From: an uncultured bacterium
Lineage (GTDB): Bacteria > Bacillota > Clostridia > Lachnospirales > Lachnospiraceae
DNA: 13,946 nt
Direction of reading: 5' to 3'
Assembly (NCBI GenBank): GCA_947088515.1
Contig: CAMUHA010000081.1
Location: forward strand, 1 to 13,946
The position numbers were made by a program, and so were the translations under genes. Within the stretch, counting starts at the first letter, position 1. Every line of letters begins with the position of its first letter. Below the pieces are notes generated by a model, which did not search any database, was not told the DNA's origin, and saw only the letters and a list, made by a program, of their open reading frames with translations. Shown here piece by piece: positions 12,405 to 13,946 of the stretch.

Positions 12405-13739
12405 CTAACTGTCTAGCTTATCCAGACAGGGAAAGGCAAATTTTTCTTTATCCTGGACGCTTATATCCCTGCCAGACTGTATTTCAATAATTTTTAACTC
12501 ACTGTCGGCTATCACCGTATGCCGGCTCCCTGCCTTCATCTGTACAATATCCCCTGCCCTTATTCTTCGCACCACACCATCAATGATACTTCTGCCCTCA
12601 CCAGAAATTACATTCCACACCTCGTCCCTTCTCTCATGGCTGTGATAATTCATTTTATTACCTGGCCGCAGGGTAACTTTAATCGTAAGACTTTCATCAG
12701 TGGCATCCAAAACCCGGAAGCTTCCCCATGATTTTTCCGCAAACATAATCTGCTGGTCTATTTTGTCCACAAAAGGTTTAATGTAGCTGGACTGTTCTTT
12801 ATCTGATACCAAAATTCCCTCCGGGCTTGCAGAAACCACTATATCCTTCAACCCCATACACAGCACAGGCACATCCAGTTCGTTTACAACATGGACATTT
12901 TCACACTTTTCATTTAATATCGCTTTTCCAATACAGTTTTCTTCCATGGCTTCTGTCAGTGTATTCCATGTGCCCAAATCCTTCCACTGCCCCTTAAAGC
13001 GCATAACCTTTATATTTTTTTCCTTCTCTGCCACTGCATAATCAAAACTGATTTTGTTTAAAGTATCATACCGGGCAGACAAATCCTGATAGCACGTAAA
13101 GTCAATTAAATCATGGGCTTTTTCAAGCACATACTCCAGCCGGCAGGCAAACACACCGCCATTCCACAAAGCGCCCTGCCGGATATATTCTTCTGCCTGC
13201 CTCACATCCGGCTTTTCCCTAAAGTGCAGTACCTTGCTTACCATATTTGTACTTTCAGGAATTACATAACCATATTTTTCGCTTGGATACGTAGGCTCAA
13301 TTCCCATCAGCGCCAGACTGGCCTCACCTTCTTTTGCAAGCTTTCCCATTTCTTTTAAGGCTTCAAAGTAATCCTTTTCTACAAAAGGATCAACCGGACA
13401 TACCACAACTGCCTCTTTATCTGGAATTTTCATGATATCATGCAGATAAGACGCCGCTAAGGCAATCGCCGGAAATGTATCTCTCCTGCAGGGTTCCACA
13501 CAGATGGAGACTCCATCTCCCAGCTGATTATGTATGGAGGATACCTGTGTTTTAGATGTTGCAATTGTAATGGTGGCGTCTTTATCCACTGACTGAATCT
13601 GATGGTACATGCGCTGTACCATGGATTCATACTCTCCATCCGCTGTCTTAAAAATCTTTATAAACTGCTTGGAGCGAATATCATTAGAAAGAGGCCATAA
13701 ACGTTTTCCTGACCCTCCGGATAATAAGATAATGTGCAT
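12405..13739 (-). CDS. manC: Mannose-1-phosphate guanylyltransferase with C-terminal cupin (ManC type)
   Basis: The predicted reaction joins mannose-1-phosphate and GTP into GDP-mannose for surface glycans. With the start chosen the protein has 444 residues. The nucleotidyltransferase domain shows LLSGGSGKRLWPLS (about 5-18), FREKP (173-177) and WNGGVF (192-197). After a left-handed helix linker, a cupin domain (about 334-430) has motif 1 in full, G-X5-HSH-X4-E-X6-G (His366, His368, Glu373), and a motif 2 ending at His407, with Lys replacing the usual Pro. Some such proteins are also mannose-6-phosphate isomerases; that cannot be decided here. The ATG at 13737-13739 is chosen because GGAG is 11 nt upstream; the ATG three codons earlier is only 2 nt from it. 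No sugar-pathway partner is in view. Confidence 0.9.
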   Translation of the reverse strand: MHIILLSGGSGKRLWPLSNDIRSKQFIKIFKTADGEYESMVQRMYHQIQSVDKDATITIATSKTQVSSIHNQLGDGVSICVEPCRRDTFPAIALAASYLHDIMKIPDKEAVVVCPVDPFVEKDYFEALKEMGKLAKEGEASLALMGIEPTYPSEKYGYVIPESTNMVSKVLHFREKPDVRQAEEYIRQGALWNGGVFACRLEYVLEKAHDLIDFTCYQDLSARYDTLNKISFDYAVAEKEKNIKVMRFKGQWKDLGTWNTLTEAMEENCIGKAILNEKCENVHVVNELDVPVLCMGLKDIVVSASPEGILVSDKEQSSYIKPFVDKIDQQIMFAEKSWGSFRVLDATDESLTIKVTLRPGNKMNYHSHERRDEVWNVISGEGRSIIDGVVRRIRAGDIVQMKAGSRHTVIADSELKIIEIQSGRDISVQDKEKFAFPCLDKLDS

Positions 13740-13792
13740 TAAATTCATTTCTCCTTTTTAACTTTTCTACATCAATTATTAGCTTTTTACTG

Positions 13793-13891
13793 CTAATCAT
13801 ACATGTTTGTGTTTTTTATTTCCTTTACTTTGCAGCTCTTCTTTCCACAGGCAATTTCATCCTTAAAAATAACAGCCATGCCGCCCTGCAT
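13793..13891 (-). CDS. Candidate 32-residue ORF upstream of manC
   Basis: ATG at 13889-13891 (or a second ATG at 13877-13879, giving 28 residues) opens a frame rich in charged residues with two cysteines (IACGKKSCKVKEI) ending NTNMYD. AAGGA lies about 11 nt before the second ATG. The composition looks more like protein than random, but I recognise no family. It begins right at the edge of the octamer repeat, and a small hairpin (13778-13797) follows its stop. Confidence 0.3.
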   Translation of the reverse strand: MQGGMAVIFKDEIACGKKSCKVKEIKNTNMYD

Positions 13892-13892
13892 C

Positions 13893-13946
13893 CTTCTATA
13901 CTTCTATACTTCTATACTTCTATACTTCTATACTTCTATACTTCTA
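13893..13946. repeat. 8-bp tandem repeat (CTTCTATA)n, continuing past the window
   Basis: Six exact copies of CTTCTATA (13893-13940) plus 6 nt of a seventh reach the right edge; the total number is unknown. On the minus strand the unit reads TATAGAAG. It lies about 150 nt upstream of manC. Pure short repeats like this change copy number by slipped-strand pairing, and read depth or assembly across it may be unreliable. Confidence 0.95.

Noticed and set aside
13778..13797. ATTAGC/GCTAAT hairpin before manC as a terminator
   Set aside because: The stem is short and A/T-rich and no U-tract follows it.
13893..13946. Octamer repeat as a CRISPR array
   Set aside because: The unit is 8 bp with no spacers, so it is a simple microsatellite.
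13878..13946. Plus-strand ORF reading through the octamer repeat (MPPCILLYFYTSI...)
   Set aside because: It has no ribosome binding site and its openness follows simply from the repeat lacking stops. Only 23 codons are visible before the edge.

Overview
The window looks like a core-genome segment of a low-to-moderate G+C Gram-positive bacterium, most likely class Clostridia and probably Lachnospiraceae-like. The gene order rimP-nusA-ylxR-ylxQ-infB-rbfA-nrnA-truB-ribF, strong AGGAGG-type ribosome binding sites and SigA-type promoters support this. The family-level guess is inference. Every confident gene lies on the minus strand, so transcription runs from right to left. I see no tRNA, rRNA, insertion sequence, prophage or CRISPR array.

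Layout in transcription order. The right edge (13893-13946) is an 8-bp tandem repeat running off the window, followed by a doubtful 32-codon ORF. Next is a ManC-type mannose-1-phosphate guanylyltransferase with a C-terminal cupin (12405-13739). A CPBP-family membrane protease with its own promoter follows (11333-12301). Then comes the large information-processing operon, rimP, nusA, ylxR (rnpM), ylxQ, infB, rbfA, nrnA, truB and ribF (11194 down to 2246). Its genes are tightly packed: infB/rbfA overlap by 4 nt and ylxR/ylxQ by 8 nt. A secreted SH3-NlpC/P60 cell-wall hydrolase with its own consensus promoter follows (989-2050). Last are rpsO with its own promoter (595-861) and the first 109 codons of pnp (1-327).

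The operon joins transcription elongation and termination (NusA), 30S maturation (RimP, RbfA), RNase P modulation (YlxR/RnpM), a K-turn binding protein (YlxQ), initiation (IF2), nanoRNA/pAp turnover (NrnA), tRNA pseudouridylation (TruB) and flavin cofactor synthesis (RibF). rpsO-pnp adds a 30S protein and the exonuclease PNPase.

The genes are conventional; the unusual signals are regulatory. (1) The only good promoter found for the nusA operon lies upstream of an intrinsic terminator that sits just before rimP. This matches the leader-termination autoregulation of nusA described in Bacillus subtilis. A 14-codon ORF spans that hairpin. (2) A second terminator hairpin, also spanned by a short ORF, separates rpsO from pnp. 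(3) The NlpC/P60 gene has a perfect SigA consensus promoter and, in its 5' UTR, an exact match to the WalR (YycF) direct-repeat consensus. (4) rpsO has a short, structured leader that could be an S15 autoregulatory element. (5) IF2 has an exceptionally long, repetitive, mostly basic N-terminus and NusA an exceptionally acidic C-terminal tail.
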